The translations under genes and the position numbers were made by a program. DNA of 43,270 nt from the NCBI RefSeq assembly GCF_002014985.1, contig NZ_MUXU01000048.1, positions 1 to 43,270 on the forward strand. The letters are read 5' to 3'. The notes beneath the pieces are model-generated. The model was not told where the DNA came from, did no database searches, and was given only the letters and a program-made list of their open reading frames with translations. Below are positions 33,314-42,500 of the stretch, piece by piece (position 1 is the stretch's first letter; each line of letters starts with the position of its first letter). This DNA is from Moraxella caviae (GTDB lineage Bacteria; Pseudomonadota; Gammaproteobacteria; Pseudomonadales; Moraxellaceae).

Positions 33314-34690
33314 ATGTTTGAATTTTTAACATTACAAAATAGGAAGGCGCACCCTTCTGACTTCTTGGAAGTCGCACAAAAATATGAAAAAAGATATGAA
33401 GTTTTATCGTATCTTTTAAAGCTCAAAGTAATTGCTGAAACGGGGCTTTATACCAAAGACATCAAATTGTCAGTTGCGAAGCGTGAAAACCGTTTGTGCG
33501 TCGTTGCAGAAAGCTTAGGCAGTACAACCACCAAACAAGCTTCTGATGTGCTAAATGCTTACATCGACGACAGCGTTCAATACTATCATACATTAAAAAG
33601 CATGGTGTACGCTTACAGTAAGACCATCAAACCCTTTGCGTATGACTACACAGACCAAAATACATGGCGCAATCCGAAGCATTTGCTGCTCATGATGATT
33701 TTAGATGTGTACCTGCGAAATATTGACCCACACATTCAAAGTGCAGCGACCTTCCCAATTTATGAATTAGAAAAAGACAGTCTGTCTATCAAGTGCTTTA
33801 AAGGCATGGTGTTAGAAGGCGCAGAAATCACACGCAAAATATTTAATGGTACGCTTGAATATCGTCGCTTTGATTATGAAAGTTTTCCAGAGCCATTTTT
33901 ACGCGGCAGATTACATAACTTTTCTCAAGAGCGATACGAAGAAGAATGCTCAAAACTTATCACGCGTATCGGACAAATTGTTCAAAACAATATGTTTGAA
34001 TTGCAGGTAAACAGAACCAAAGAAAGCGACCAAGCATTTGCTATACTCACCGAACCTTCACAATGGGCATTGTTATTGGCGCATTGGGTGTCGTACAACC
34101 ATACCTATTTTACGACAGCGGTTTTAGGCAAAGCTAAGCAAGCGTCAGCAGTTAGAGAAAGAAATCGCGGTTTGTATTTTGCGTTGCAATCACTAGTGCC
34201 AGCAGTTAATTGGATTTTTGCAAATATTAGAGGGAGTATTACATCATTAGCAGACACCATGCTGAGGGCTTTTGATGAATATGCCACAAGTGCCATTGAG
34301 CAAAGCAAAGAATACAATTTGCAGCCAATGCTGCTGCCAAATGAACTAATCAATCTTCTTGAACGAAACGATGGTTTTGCACGCCATGCAGCAGCCAACA
34401 TATCACTTAATGATGAACCATTGCAATTTAAGCTATTGTTGGAAGCATTTGTGCAGATGATGAATATTTATCAAGACATTGAGACGCAGGCAAAACAGCA
34501 AAGCAAGAACGAGCCAGTTATCAATTTGATTGCAAGAAAGCGAGTGCCGCTGTATTACAAAGCACTGGGTGCGCAAAGTTTTCAAGAGCGCTTAGATACT
34601 CTAGGTGAGCGTCTTGCTCAAAATAAAACCCAAGACAAGCCATCCTATTGTCACAACCTTGCAGGCGTGCTAAATGTGCAAGTGATGTAA
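33314..34690 (+). CDS. Unknown helical protein between palindrome clusters
   Basis: 458 aa from ATG 33314; the longer frame from 33278 runs through a palindrome. Almost entirely helical and soluble: 'HPSDFLEVAQKYEKRYEVLS', 'DVLNAYIDDSVQYYHTLKSM', 'YNLQPMLLPNELINLLERND'. No ATPase, zinc or DNA-binding motif is visible. Flanked by four palindromes upstream and five downstream, it is likely controlled by the protein that binds them. Position between dotM and the topoisomerase suggests a conjugation or replication role. Unassigned. Confidence 0.6.
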   Translation: MFEFLTLQNRKAHPSDFLEVAQKYEKRYEVLSYLLKLKVIAETGLYTKDIKLSVAKRENRLCVVAESLGSTTTKQASDVLNAYIDDSVQYYHTLKSMVYAYSKTIKPFAYDYTDQNTWRNPKHLLLMMILDVYLRNIDPHIQSAATFPIYELEKDSLSIKCFKGMVLEGAEITRKIFNGTLEYRRFDYESFPEPFLRGRLHNFSQERYEEECSKLITRIGQIVQNNMFELQVNRTKESDQAFAILTEPSQWALLLAHWVSYNHTYFTTAVLGKAKQASAVRERNRGLYFALQSLVPAVNWIFANIRGSITSLADTMLRAFDEYATSAIEQSKEYNLQPMLLPNELINLLERNDGFARHAAANISLNDEPLQFKLLLEAFVQMMNIYQDIETQAKQQSKNEPVINLIARKRVPLYYKALGAQSFQERLDTLGERLAQNKTQDKPSYCHNLAGVLNVQVM

Positions 34691-34694
34691 AAAG

Positions 34695-34912
34695 TGTCCA
34701 CATCTGGACAGATGCTTTGGATCTGTAAAAAAAAAACAAACGCAATTTAGCCAGTGTCCATATCTGGACACGCAGGCTGAATCAAACCAAAAAATATAGA
34801 AAGGTGAAAGTGTCCACATCTGGACACAACCCAAAAAAACACAACATGTGTCCAAATCTGGACACGAACGCAGAAATCATTTTTTTATAAAAGAAGTGTC
34901 CATATCTGGACA
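34695..34912. repeat. Cluster of five 16-bp palindromes
   Basis: Sites at 34695, 34755, 34811, 34849 and 34897 (each 16 bp) match TGTCCANATNTGGACA exactly, with central bases CATC, TATC, CATC, AATC and TATC. The last ends 21 bp before the topoisomerase start. This is the densest and most likely centromere-like cluster in the window. Confidence 0.87.
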
Positions 34913-34933
34913 CTCACAAAAAAGGGGAAAATT

Positions 34934-37483
34934 ATGACAGCAAAAACACTCGTCATTGTAGAAAGCTCAAAGAAAGCCAAAACCATTGAAGGCATTCTTG
35001 GTGCTGATTATAAGGTCATTGCTTCTGGCGGTCATATTAGAGATATGACAAAGGATGGGCTGGGATTTGATAAACAATCCTTGAACATTGAGTACGTCAT
35101 GACTGGCAATAACAAAGAATGGGTTAAGAAAATTAAAAACGTGTTGGACCGTGGGTTGTTTAGCCATGTCATATTGGCAGCTGACCCTGACCGTGAAGGC
35201 GAAGCCATTGCGCAATCGCTCAAAGACGAACTGGGTTTGAATGACACAAACTCTAGCAGAGCCACATTCAACGAAATCACTGAATCAGCCATCAATAAAG
35301 CCATTAAAGAAAGCAAAGGTGGCAAGATCAACAGGCAGCTGGTAGACGCACAAGAAACCCGTCGTATTTTGGACAGATACGTTGGATGGGAGTGTACAGC
35401 AGCCGTGAGCGCACACAATGGCAGAAAGATGCCTGTTGGACGCGTACAGTCGCAGGCGGTACGTTTCATCGTGCAACGCGACCAAGAGATTGTGAATTTT
35501 GATGCCAAAGAGCACTATAAGGTGTCTGTGAAGTCAAAAACTGGTATGGCAGATGATAACACTTGGACGGCAAAGCTTGACCTTAAAATGTCAGAGCTGG
35601 GCGAAATTGCAAAACACAAAGGCAGTGAAACCCGCATTTGGACAGACCAACAAGCCGCAGATAATTTGGTTAAGCACATCAAGGCAGGCGGGATTGATTT
35701 GAAACTGGTGTCTCAATCTGAAAAACAAGAATCAAGCAAACCACCTGCGCCATTCATCACCAGTACGCTACACCAGTCTGCTTGGAAAAAATTAAAGCTA
35801 CGCGGCAAGAAAGTTGATGAGATTGCACAGTCGCTATACCAAGAAGGATACATCACCTATCCAAGAACAGACAATGCCAACATGTCTGATGAAAAGTTCG
35901 CCATGCTTCAAGCTTATGGCATAAGTAATGGACTTTCAATCGTAAAAGAAAAGCGTGTTTTTTCAAATAAGAAAAGTGCGCAGGAAGCTCACGAAGCTAT
36001 CTTACCAACAGATTTAAACGCCAAGCTGACTTTTGCGACTGATGAGCACAGAGCACTGTACGAGATGATTAAAGACAGAGCCATCATGTCGCAGTTGGAA
36101 GATAAAATCTATACCAAGCGCGACGCTGTGTTTGAGCTTGAATACGAAGGCAAGAAATACTTCTTCAAAGCATCTGGGGTAAGAATCATTTCTCAAGGTT
36201 GGGCTGGTTTCGGTAAAGACCTTACATCTGATGATGACGAATTGACAGACTCTTTATTGCCAGTCTTTGACGATGGACAGTCGGTAGAAATTGCTGACGC
36301 TGAATATGTGCACGAAAAAACTGCGCCACCGCCACATTTAAACCAAGCGTCGCTCAACAAACTGCTTGATGATGAAGGCATTGGCAGGCCTTCAACCTAT
36401 TCAAAAATCTATGAAAAGATTTTACAGCACAAGTACATCCAAGAAGATAAAAACAATGCCATTATGGCTACAGAATTGGCGCGTCGTCTGGTTGCTTGTA
36501 CTTGCGAAATCTATTCTATCATGGATCCGAAATTCACAAAGCAAATGGAAGACAAGCTGGACAGCATTGCCCAAGGTGAATTAAACAAAGCTGATATTCT
36601 TTATGCTTTCTTTGATGAGATTGATAAGAACAACCAAAGTGTTGTAGCGTTAAAAGCACCTGATGATTTACATCATTGTCAGAAGCCAGACTGTGACGGT
36701 GTGCTTATTATGGACCAATACAAACACAAAGATGGCGGCATGCGTGATTTTTGGCGTTGCAACGATTGCGCAGAGCTATATTGGTCTAGTGGCGGCAAAC
36801 CATTCAATCCAGATCTGGACATATTGCAGTACCTAAACGAAGATGGCTCGCCAAAGCACCCTTGCAAGCAATGTGGCAGTGCTCTAAAACGTATCACATC
36901 AAGCAAGAACAACAAGGAATACTGGGTATGTAGTGGTAATGCTAAAGCTTCAGACGATAAGTCAGATTGCGGTGTTTTGGCAGATTTTGAAGGTGCGCCA
37001 GACTATGAAAACAACTCTTATGCTGCAAACTTTGCTGAAAATAGAAAACAGCAAATGCAAGCAAGACTTGAAAAGCACTTGGCTTCTAAAGCAGAGAAAC
37101 ATACTTGTGCAATCTGTGAAGACCACTTAGTGCCTGGCAAGACGGTTGAAGGTAAATATATGCGCTGGGATTGTGTCGGTTGTTATGCGAGCTATTACCA
37201 CTCTCTCAAGAAAAAAGATGATGGTAAAGTTCATAAATTTAATCCTGAGTCAGTATTTGAGTGGCGGTTCGCAGCAATCTTGAGCGATGACAGAAAATCA
37301 GTTCGTATTGAGTGCCCAGATTGTCAAGGTGCATTGAATTTGAACAAAGATAAATCTGAAGTGGTATGTACCGGTATATGGGCTAAAAAGACCACAGGTT
37401 ATTGCGGCTTCAATAAACTGTCGCCAGATGAAAAGGAAAAGCTAGTTGCGCTTGACGATGTTGAACGCATACTATTGCGTTGA
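34934..37483 (+). CDS. topA: Type IA DNA topoisomerase (TopA-like)
   Basis: 849 aa. The TOPRIM domain 'TLVIVESSKKAKTIEGIL' (E10) includes 'DPDRE' (D84, D86, E88). The catalytic tyrosine is Y309 in 'EGYITYPRTDN', with R311. The core continues to about 575. Four C-terminal zinc-ribbon segments follow ('CQKPDCDG', 'CKQCGSALKRI', 'CAICEDHLVPG', 'CPDCQGALNL'). The enzyme relaxes negatively supercoiled or decatenates DNA through a single-strand break. Plasmid type IA enzymes (TraE/TopB-like) are common in conjugative plasmids. GGGGAAA precedes the start, next to a ParB-type palindrome. Confidence 0.93.
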   Translation: MTAKTLVIVESSKKAKTIEGILGADYKVIASGGHIRDMTKDGLGFDKQSLNIEYVMTGNNKEWVKKIKNVLDRGLFSHVILAADPDREGEAIAQSLKDELGLNDTNSSRATFNEITESAINKAIKESKGGKINRQLVDAQETRRILDRYVGWECTAAVSAHNGRKMPVGRVQSQAVRFIVQRDQEIVNFDAKEHYKVSVKSKTGMADDNTWTAKLDLKMSELGEIAKHKGSETRIWTDQQAADNLVKHIKAGGIDLKLVSQSEKQESSKPPAPFITSTLHQSAWKKLKLRGKKVDEIAQSLYQEGYITYPRTDNANMSDEKFAMLQAYGISNGLSIVKEKRVFSNKKSAQEAHEAILPTDLNAKLTFATDEHRALYEMIKDRAIMSQLEDKIYTKRDAVFELEYEGKKYFFKASGVRIISQGWAGFGKDLTSDDDELTDSLLPVFDDGQSVEIADAEYVHEKTAPPPHLNQASLNKLLDDEGIGRPSTYSKIYEKILQHKYIQEDKNNAIMATELARRLVACTCEIYSIMDPKFTKQMEDKLDSIAQGELNKADILYAFFDEIDKNNQSVVALKAPDDLHHCQKPDCDGVLIMDQYKHKDGGMRDFWRCNDCAELYWSSGGKPFNPDLDILQYLNEDGSPKHPCKQCGSALKRITSSKNNKEYWVCSGNAKASDDKSDCGVLADFEGAPDYENNSYAANFAENRKQQMQARLEKHLASKAEKHTCAICEDHLVPGKTVEGKYMRWDCVGCYASYYHSLKKKDDGKVHKFNPESVFEWRFAAILSDDRKSVRIECPDCQGALNLNKDKSEVVCTGIWAKKTTGYCGFNKLSPDEKEKLVALDDVERILLR

Positions 37484-37486
37484 TTG

Positions 37487-37502
37487 TGTCCAGATGTGGA
37501 CA
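37487..37502. repeat. 16-bp palindrome after topoisomerase gene
   Basis: TGTCCAGATGTGGACA, starting 3 bp after the topoisomerase stop codon. Confidence 0.8.
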
Positions 37503-37576
37503 CGCTATTCTTTTATTGACTTTTTAGCAGAAATTTGCAATAATAACTGCGTGTGTTGAAAAACGCACTAACTCCG

Positions 37577-37614
37577 AAAGACCGCTGTGGACCCACATCA
37601 GCGGTCTTTTTTTT
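37577..37614 (+). terminator. Rho-independent terminator
   Basis: AAAGACCGCT pairs with AGCGGTCTTT, with additional GTGG/CCAC pairing in the loop, followed by a T-run. It separates the topoisomerase and parA units. Confidence 0.88.
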
Positions 37615-37628
37615 GCGAAATTAAAAAG

Positions 37629-37706
37629 TGTCCAGATATGGACATTCTACATATGTATAATTTATTGCACATTTATGTTGAAAAATAGCGTATTATTTTG
37701 TAGAAT
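37629..37706 (+). promoter_or_regulatory. parAB promoter with upstream palindrome
   Basis: Palindrome TGTCCAGATATGGACA at 37629-37644, then TTGAAA (37678-37683), 17 bp, TAGAAT (37701-37706), about 65 nt before parA. The layout suggests autoregulation by ParB or ParA. Confidence 0.6.
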
Positions 37707-37771
37707 AAATTTGCTTTGATGGATTGGGTACAAATCTCTGCCAAAGCCTACAACACAAATCGGAGTTAGAA

Positions 37772-38578
37772 ATGAAAAACACACGCGTTATTACGCTTGC
37801 CAACCATAAGGGTGGTTGTGGTAAAACAGCTACCGTTATCAACCTTGCAGCCGAGTTCGCAAGAAAAGGGCTATCAGTCCTAGTTGTGGATTTGGACCCG
37901 CAGTTCAATGCCAGTTACCATTTAGGCAAAGAACACCCTACAGATATGAAACTGTCTATCAGCGACTTACTACTTAAAAGAGACGCTGACTTTATGGATG
38001 TAATCCAGTTAGAGACAAATATTGAAGGTGTATCTTTGTTACCTGCTTCTATTTCTCTAACAGATGATGAAGAACTTATTAAAAAGATGTTTCCATCAAA
38101 CCCAGTAGGGGCGCTGTCATCTGTGCTCAAACCTGGCATCGGTGTTTTTGATGTTATCTTGATTGATACACCGCCACGCCTAGGCTTCTTGACAGCAAAC
38201 GCCTTAGCAGCTGCTACAGACTTTATCATTCCAATGGTTAGTGGCAGCCAATACAACCTAAATGGTATGGTAGACCTTCTAAAAGACGTTACCGAGACCA
38301 CTGGTGAAATCAACGCAGATTTGAACTTTTTGGGTGTGTTGCTTGTTAAGCACGACCACCGCACAAAAATCTGCCGTACCATGAAAGAAATTGCTGAAGC
38401 AACGACAGATAAGCTAATCCCAATTGACATTCCTTCTAGCACCAAGACACAGCAAGCTGAAGCTTTCAAGACTTCAGTAGGTGATATTGACCCAACATCG
38501 CGCATTGCCATTGCATTTAAAGAGCTTGCAGAGTGGGTGGCTAATGAAATCAAACTAGATGTGAAGAAGGGATCTTGA
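37772..38578 (+). CDS. parA: ParA partition ATPase
   Basis: 268 aa from ATG 37772 with CGGAG upstream; the frame from 37724 has no ribosome-binding site. A deviant Walker A motif 'NHKGGCGKTATVINLA' (11-26), 'VVDLDPQFNAS', and 'VILIDTPPRLG' place it in the Soj/ParA family without an N-terminal HTH (type Ib-like size). It moves plasmid copies along the nucleoid with ParB. It is cotranscribed with parB, 1 nt apart. Confidence 0.93.
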   Translation: MKNTRVITLANHKGGCGKTATVINLAAEFARKGLSVLVVDLDPQFNASYHLGKEHPTDMKLSISDLLLKRDADFMDVIQLETNIEGVSLLPASISLTDDEELIKKMFPSNPVGALSSVLKPGIGVFDVILIDTPPRLGFLTANALAAATDFIIPMVSGSQYNLNGMVDLLKDVTETTGEINADLNFLGVLLVKHDHRTKICRTMKEIAEATTDKLIPIDIPSSTKTQQAEAFKTSVGDIDPTSRIAIAFKELAEWVANEIKLDVKKGS

Positions 38579-38579
38579 T

Positions 38580-39512
38580 ATGTCGAAATACAGCCTTGCA
38601 GATTTGCGCGCAACCTTACAACAAAACGTACAACGCCACGAACAAGCAGACCACAATAAAGAAAAACTATTGAATAAAAGTGGTACCGAGCTTGTGGATA
38701 TTGCCATTGACTTGTTGGTGCCTAATCCAGCACAGCCTAGACGACGTTTTGATGAAACCGAACTTCAGAACCTTGCAGATTCAATCAATGAAAATGGGCT
38801 GATTCAACCAATCTCTGTACGCAAAATTCCCGGCTCTAACAAATACTACATCATTGCAGGCGAGCGTCGCTATAGAGCGCACCAGTTGTTAGGTAAGCGT
38901 ACCGTCAGCTGTGTTGTTATGCAAATTGATGAACAAGCCAACGCACTGATGGCTTTGGCCGAAAACACCAACCGCAGTGATTTGTCGGATTATGAAATCG
39001 GTCAAGCAATCACCATGTTTGAACACAATTTCCCAAACCGCAAAGAATACGCCAAAGCATTGGGCATTCCACGTCATAAGCTGTACCGCTATCTGTCTTT
39101 TGCTAAGCTGCCGCAGGCGGTACACGACGTGCTAGACGTTGCCCCTAAAACAATTTCAGCGGTAACAGCAGAGCAATGTCTTAATGTCGCTAAAACGCAT
39201 GAAATTAACGACGATGACTTTGCAAACCTAATGTGTGAAGGCATTGAGCAGATTCGTGGCGGTCAGTTGCAGCAGTCAGCACTTGCAGAGTTTATTGAGC
39301 GCAATGCAGAGTGTCCAGATATGGACACATCCAGTGCGCCACGCTTAGCAAAAAGCCAAACGCTTAAACGCACCTTGCAGGTAGGTGGGCAGACGCTGGG
39401 CAAAATCAAACAAGACGCTAAGAAGCTTACGGTAGAACTATCTAATGAGTCTTTGTCAGCAGATAAAGAAAAGCGTTTGTTTGATTTCCTAGAGCAACTT
39501 TTGCGCGATTGA
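38580..39512 (+). CDS. parB: ParB/KorB-like partition and regulator protein
   Basis: 310 aa. The N-terminal CTPase domain has 'IIAGERRYRAHQLL' (GERRYRA 94-100) and 'AENTNRSDLSDYE' (128-138). A helix-turn-helix, 'AKALGIPRHKLYRYLSFAKL', should read the DNA site. The C-terminal third includes 'DTSSAPRLAKSQTLKRTLQV' and a dimerisation-like end. KorB of IncP plasmids is the precedent for a ParB that also represses scattered promoters. The 16-bp palindromes nearby are the best candidate sites. One of them (39312-39327) lies inside this gene. Confidence 0.9.
   Translation: MSKYSLADLRATLQQNVQRHEQADHNKEKLLNKSGTELVDIAIDLLVPNPAQPRRRFDETELQNLADSINENGLIQPISVRKIPGSNKYYIIAGERRYRAHQLLGKRTVSCVVMQIDEQANALMALAENTNRSDLSDYEIGQAITMFEHNFPNRKEYAKALGIPRHKLYRYLSFAKLPQAVHDVLDVAPKTISAVTAEQCLNVAKTHEINDDDFANLMCEGIEQIRGGQLQQSALAEFIERNAECPDMDTSSAPRLAKSQTLKRTLQVGGQTLGKIKQDAKKLTVELSNESLSADKEKRLFDFLEQLLRD
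39312..39327. repeat. 16-bp palindrome inside parB
   Basis: TGTCCAGATATGGACA lies within coding sequence, where it encodes 'CPDMD'. Identity to intergenic copies inside a gene argues for selection on the DNA itself. Confidence 0.85.
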
Positions 39513-39532
39513 ATTTTTTTTTCAATTCATCA

Positions 39533-39564
39533 AAAAAAGGCCGCGAATTATCGCAGCCTTTTTT
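39533..39564. terminator. Bidirectional terminator between parB and dotA
   Basis: AAAGGC-GCGA, loop ATTA, TCGC-GCCTTT, with A-run before and T-run after, lies between converging genes. Confidence 0.85.
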
Positions 39565-39577
39565 GTTTGCTCTGTCA

Positions 39578-42500
39578 TTACTCATTTCTTGCGTCGAAGG
39601 TGATATTCAGACCTTCATCGTGCTTACTTCCCGGTGTTTCTGATGATTGCGCACCACCTTGAGTAGGTGTAGAACCGCTATCAGTTACCGCTTTGCCGTG
39701 GTCGTCTTCTTTCACAATTTTCACGCGCTCTTCATCAATCGCTTGTTCTGAAGAGAAACTTCCCACAGTGCGCACTTCTGGTGAGCGGACTACTTGCTCG
39801 CGAACAACTTCAACGCGTGTCTCATAGCTGGCAGCACCATAAGGCATTGGTTGTGCGCTTCCTGCAGGATTCATTGCCTGCGGCTGCGCTTGGCGATGTT
39901 GTTGCTGTCCGCCATAACCATAAGGACCTCTCTCATTGAGTGGGTTGGTTGCCGTGCGTTGTGTGCCATTTTGTACGCTTGGCTGTGCCTGTGCATTGTT
40001 TGGCGCACTTTGCGGTGCTGCAACTGGAGCTACTTGAGCCGTTTGCTGTGCAGGGCGCGCTTGTGGGGTAGTCTGCTGCGCACTTTGCGGTGCAGCCTGC
40101 GGAGCACTGTGAGACGTTACTTGAGCTGCTTGCGCACGACTTACTGGTGTGAAAGTAGCTTGGTTTGCATTGCTGCCATGACTTACTACTGTATCTCTTT
40201 GAGAGACTACACCGTTACCACTTCTGACAGTAGGCGTGCTATCGCCAACATTCCTGCTGTTCGTAACACTTGCACCCATCACTTGCGCAGACTGGCTTTG
40301 GACGTTTGCCGTGCCTTGAGTAGGGGCGGCTTGCGTTGCTGCTTGTCCTTGCGGTGTATGTGAAGTGTTTTGTGTTCCCGCAGTATTCATGCTTGGCGTT
40401 GCTTGAGCAGGCGTGCTACCACCGGCATTCACTGGCGCAGATTGCGCTACATTGTGTCCAGATGTGGACACGTTATTTAGCGGTGCGCTCGTAGCAGTGG
40501 TTGCTGCCGTATTTTGAGCGGCCGCCTGTGTTACGTTCACAGTCGCACCTTGTGCAGCATGTGGTGCATTTGCTTGCGGCATAATCACGGTGTTCAACTG
40601 TGCGGTTGCAGCAGCGCCAGTTTGTGCTGTGTTGCCACCAGTTACAGATTGACCGCCTTGCTGATTATTACCCAAATTGCTTGCGACAGCTGCGTGCGTA
40701 TCAGCTGAAGGCATGCCATTCGGTTGTACTGTGCTAGAAGCAAGTGTCGTACTGCTGTTTGCAGGCGCGCTGTTGTCATGCGCTTTTCCAGTATTGGTGA
40801 TTGAGCCCATATCAGCAGGTGCGCCCTTAGCGGTAGCAGTTGCAGTGAATGGGTCATTCTTACCAGATGCTACTCTGTCGCCAGCCACAGTGCTTGCTAC
40901 TGAAGTGCGACCAGCTTCATTTGCAGCAGAACCTGCCGGTGAACCAGTAAACTGCGCATTTTCATGGCCAGTGCCTTGGGTGTTGGCATTGCTAGCTCCG
41001 CCTGTGGCTTTAGAAGCTGAACTGCGTTCCGCAGAAGCTGCACCACCACCGATAGTTGTATCTTTGGTTGTGCCTTGAGCGGCAACACCCGTAGTAGTTG
41101 CTGAAGCACCTTTTGACACATCTGCCACTTTAGCCATTTGTTGTGGCTTATTGGCATTCAACATCGTGTTTTGAGTTTGAGACACTTGGTCTTTGCTCAT
41201 TGCTTTCATGTTGCCCAAATTAACGGTAGGCTGTGCCGCACTCATGCGCTGTACTGCCGACCAATCAGGAACTGCACCAGCAGATTCTGCACTATTAGGT
41301 GCGAAGTCTCTATGGCTTGCTTCCAGACCGCCATCATTCGACATGAAGGTGCTGTCTTCGCTGCCAGAAACTTTACCATCAGGTGTTGCAGTCCAATGTT
41401 GTTCTGTTTGCTCAATAGAACCGTCTGCCCACTTGTTAGTAGCCGTTGAATCAACATGAACGTTACCGTCTGCGTCAGTAGACCAAGTGGTTGTGCTGGT
41501 GTTGCCGTTCGTATCCTGCATGGTTTCTGAATAGCTAACCAAATTGCCATCTTGATCTTTGATAGACTCTGTAGACATCATATTGCCGCCAGCATCTTGC
41601 CAGTTGCTCGAAGTTACAACGTTGCCATTGTCATCAACGTTGGTTTGTAGCTGCAACTTAGAACCATCAGCGCCCGTATGAAGCTCTTTAGCACTTGTTA
41701 GGTTGCCGTTAGCGTCCATAGTCATATCGCTTGTACTTGTCATAGCAGAGCCATTTGGACCGTCCTTCATTGACATACGAGACATGCTGGTAGAACCATC
41801 AGCGTTTTGCGTGGTTTCTTGCATGTGCGATACGCCATCTTTATCAACCCAAGTAGACGTTGCTGAAGCAATATTTTTACCATCTTTGGCTGTGTTAGCT
41901 TTGCTGGTAAGCTCTGTTTTGTCTTTAAGTCGGCTGTTAAAGGCGTTGCCTTTGGTTGCAAGCGCAGCAATACCAGCTTTATCAGTATCACTAATAGCGC
42001 TTGTAGCGTCATTAATATCACCGCCAGCAGGCGTGTTGCCAGGCGCGCCAGCAACAAAGTCTTTGCCGTCTTTAAGAGCATTTTGATTGTCTTGCTGTTC
42101 TCTCATGGTGTTGCCAAGTGCGCCACCGTCAGCTATAGTGTTATCGCCAGCAGTCGGTGTTTGAAGCGAACCATCAACAAGATTATCTGAGGTGTTACTG
42201 CCTTGAAGATTATCAGCATTCTCGCCTGCCGCATTGTCAGTGTTGTCATTGATAGTGCCATCAGGAACGTTTGTATCCATAGGTGCACCGTCATTATTGT
42301 TGAGTTCTGCAAGCGTTTGCGTATCGTCATTGATGGCGTTATTGTCCATGCCCACATCAGTAGCTGCTGAAGTGTCATCAGACAAATCACCGCGATCAGC
42401 AAGATAACCGCTAATATCTGAACCGCTACCGCTAACTCCAGCACCAATAGGTTGCGTATCTGCGGTATCTTGGAACTTAACTTCTTGCTGCACGCCACCA

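Noticed and set aside
37915..38613. 232-codon open frame on the minus strand
   Set aside because: It lies fully opposite parA, which has clear motifs; it is a shadow frame without a ribosome-binding site.
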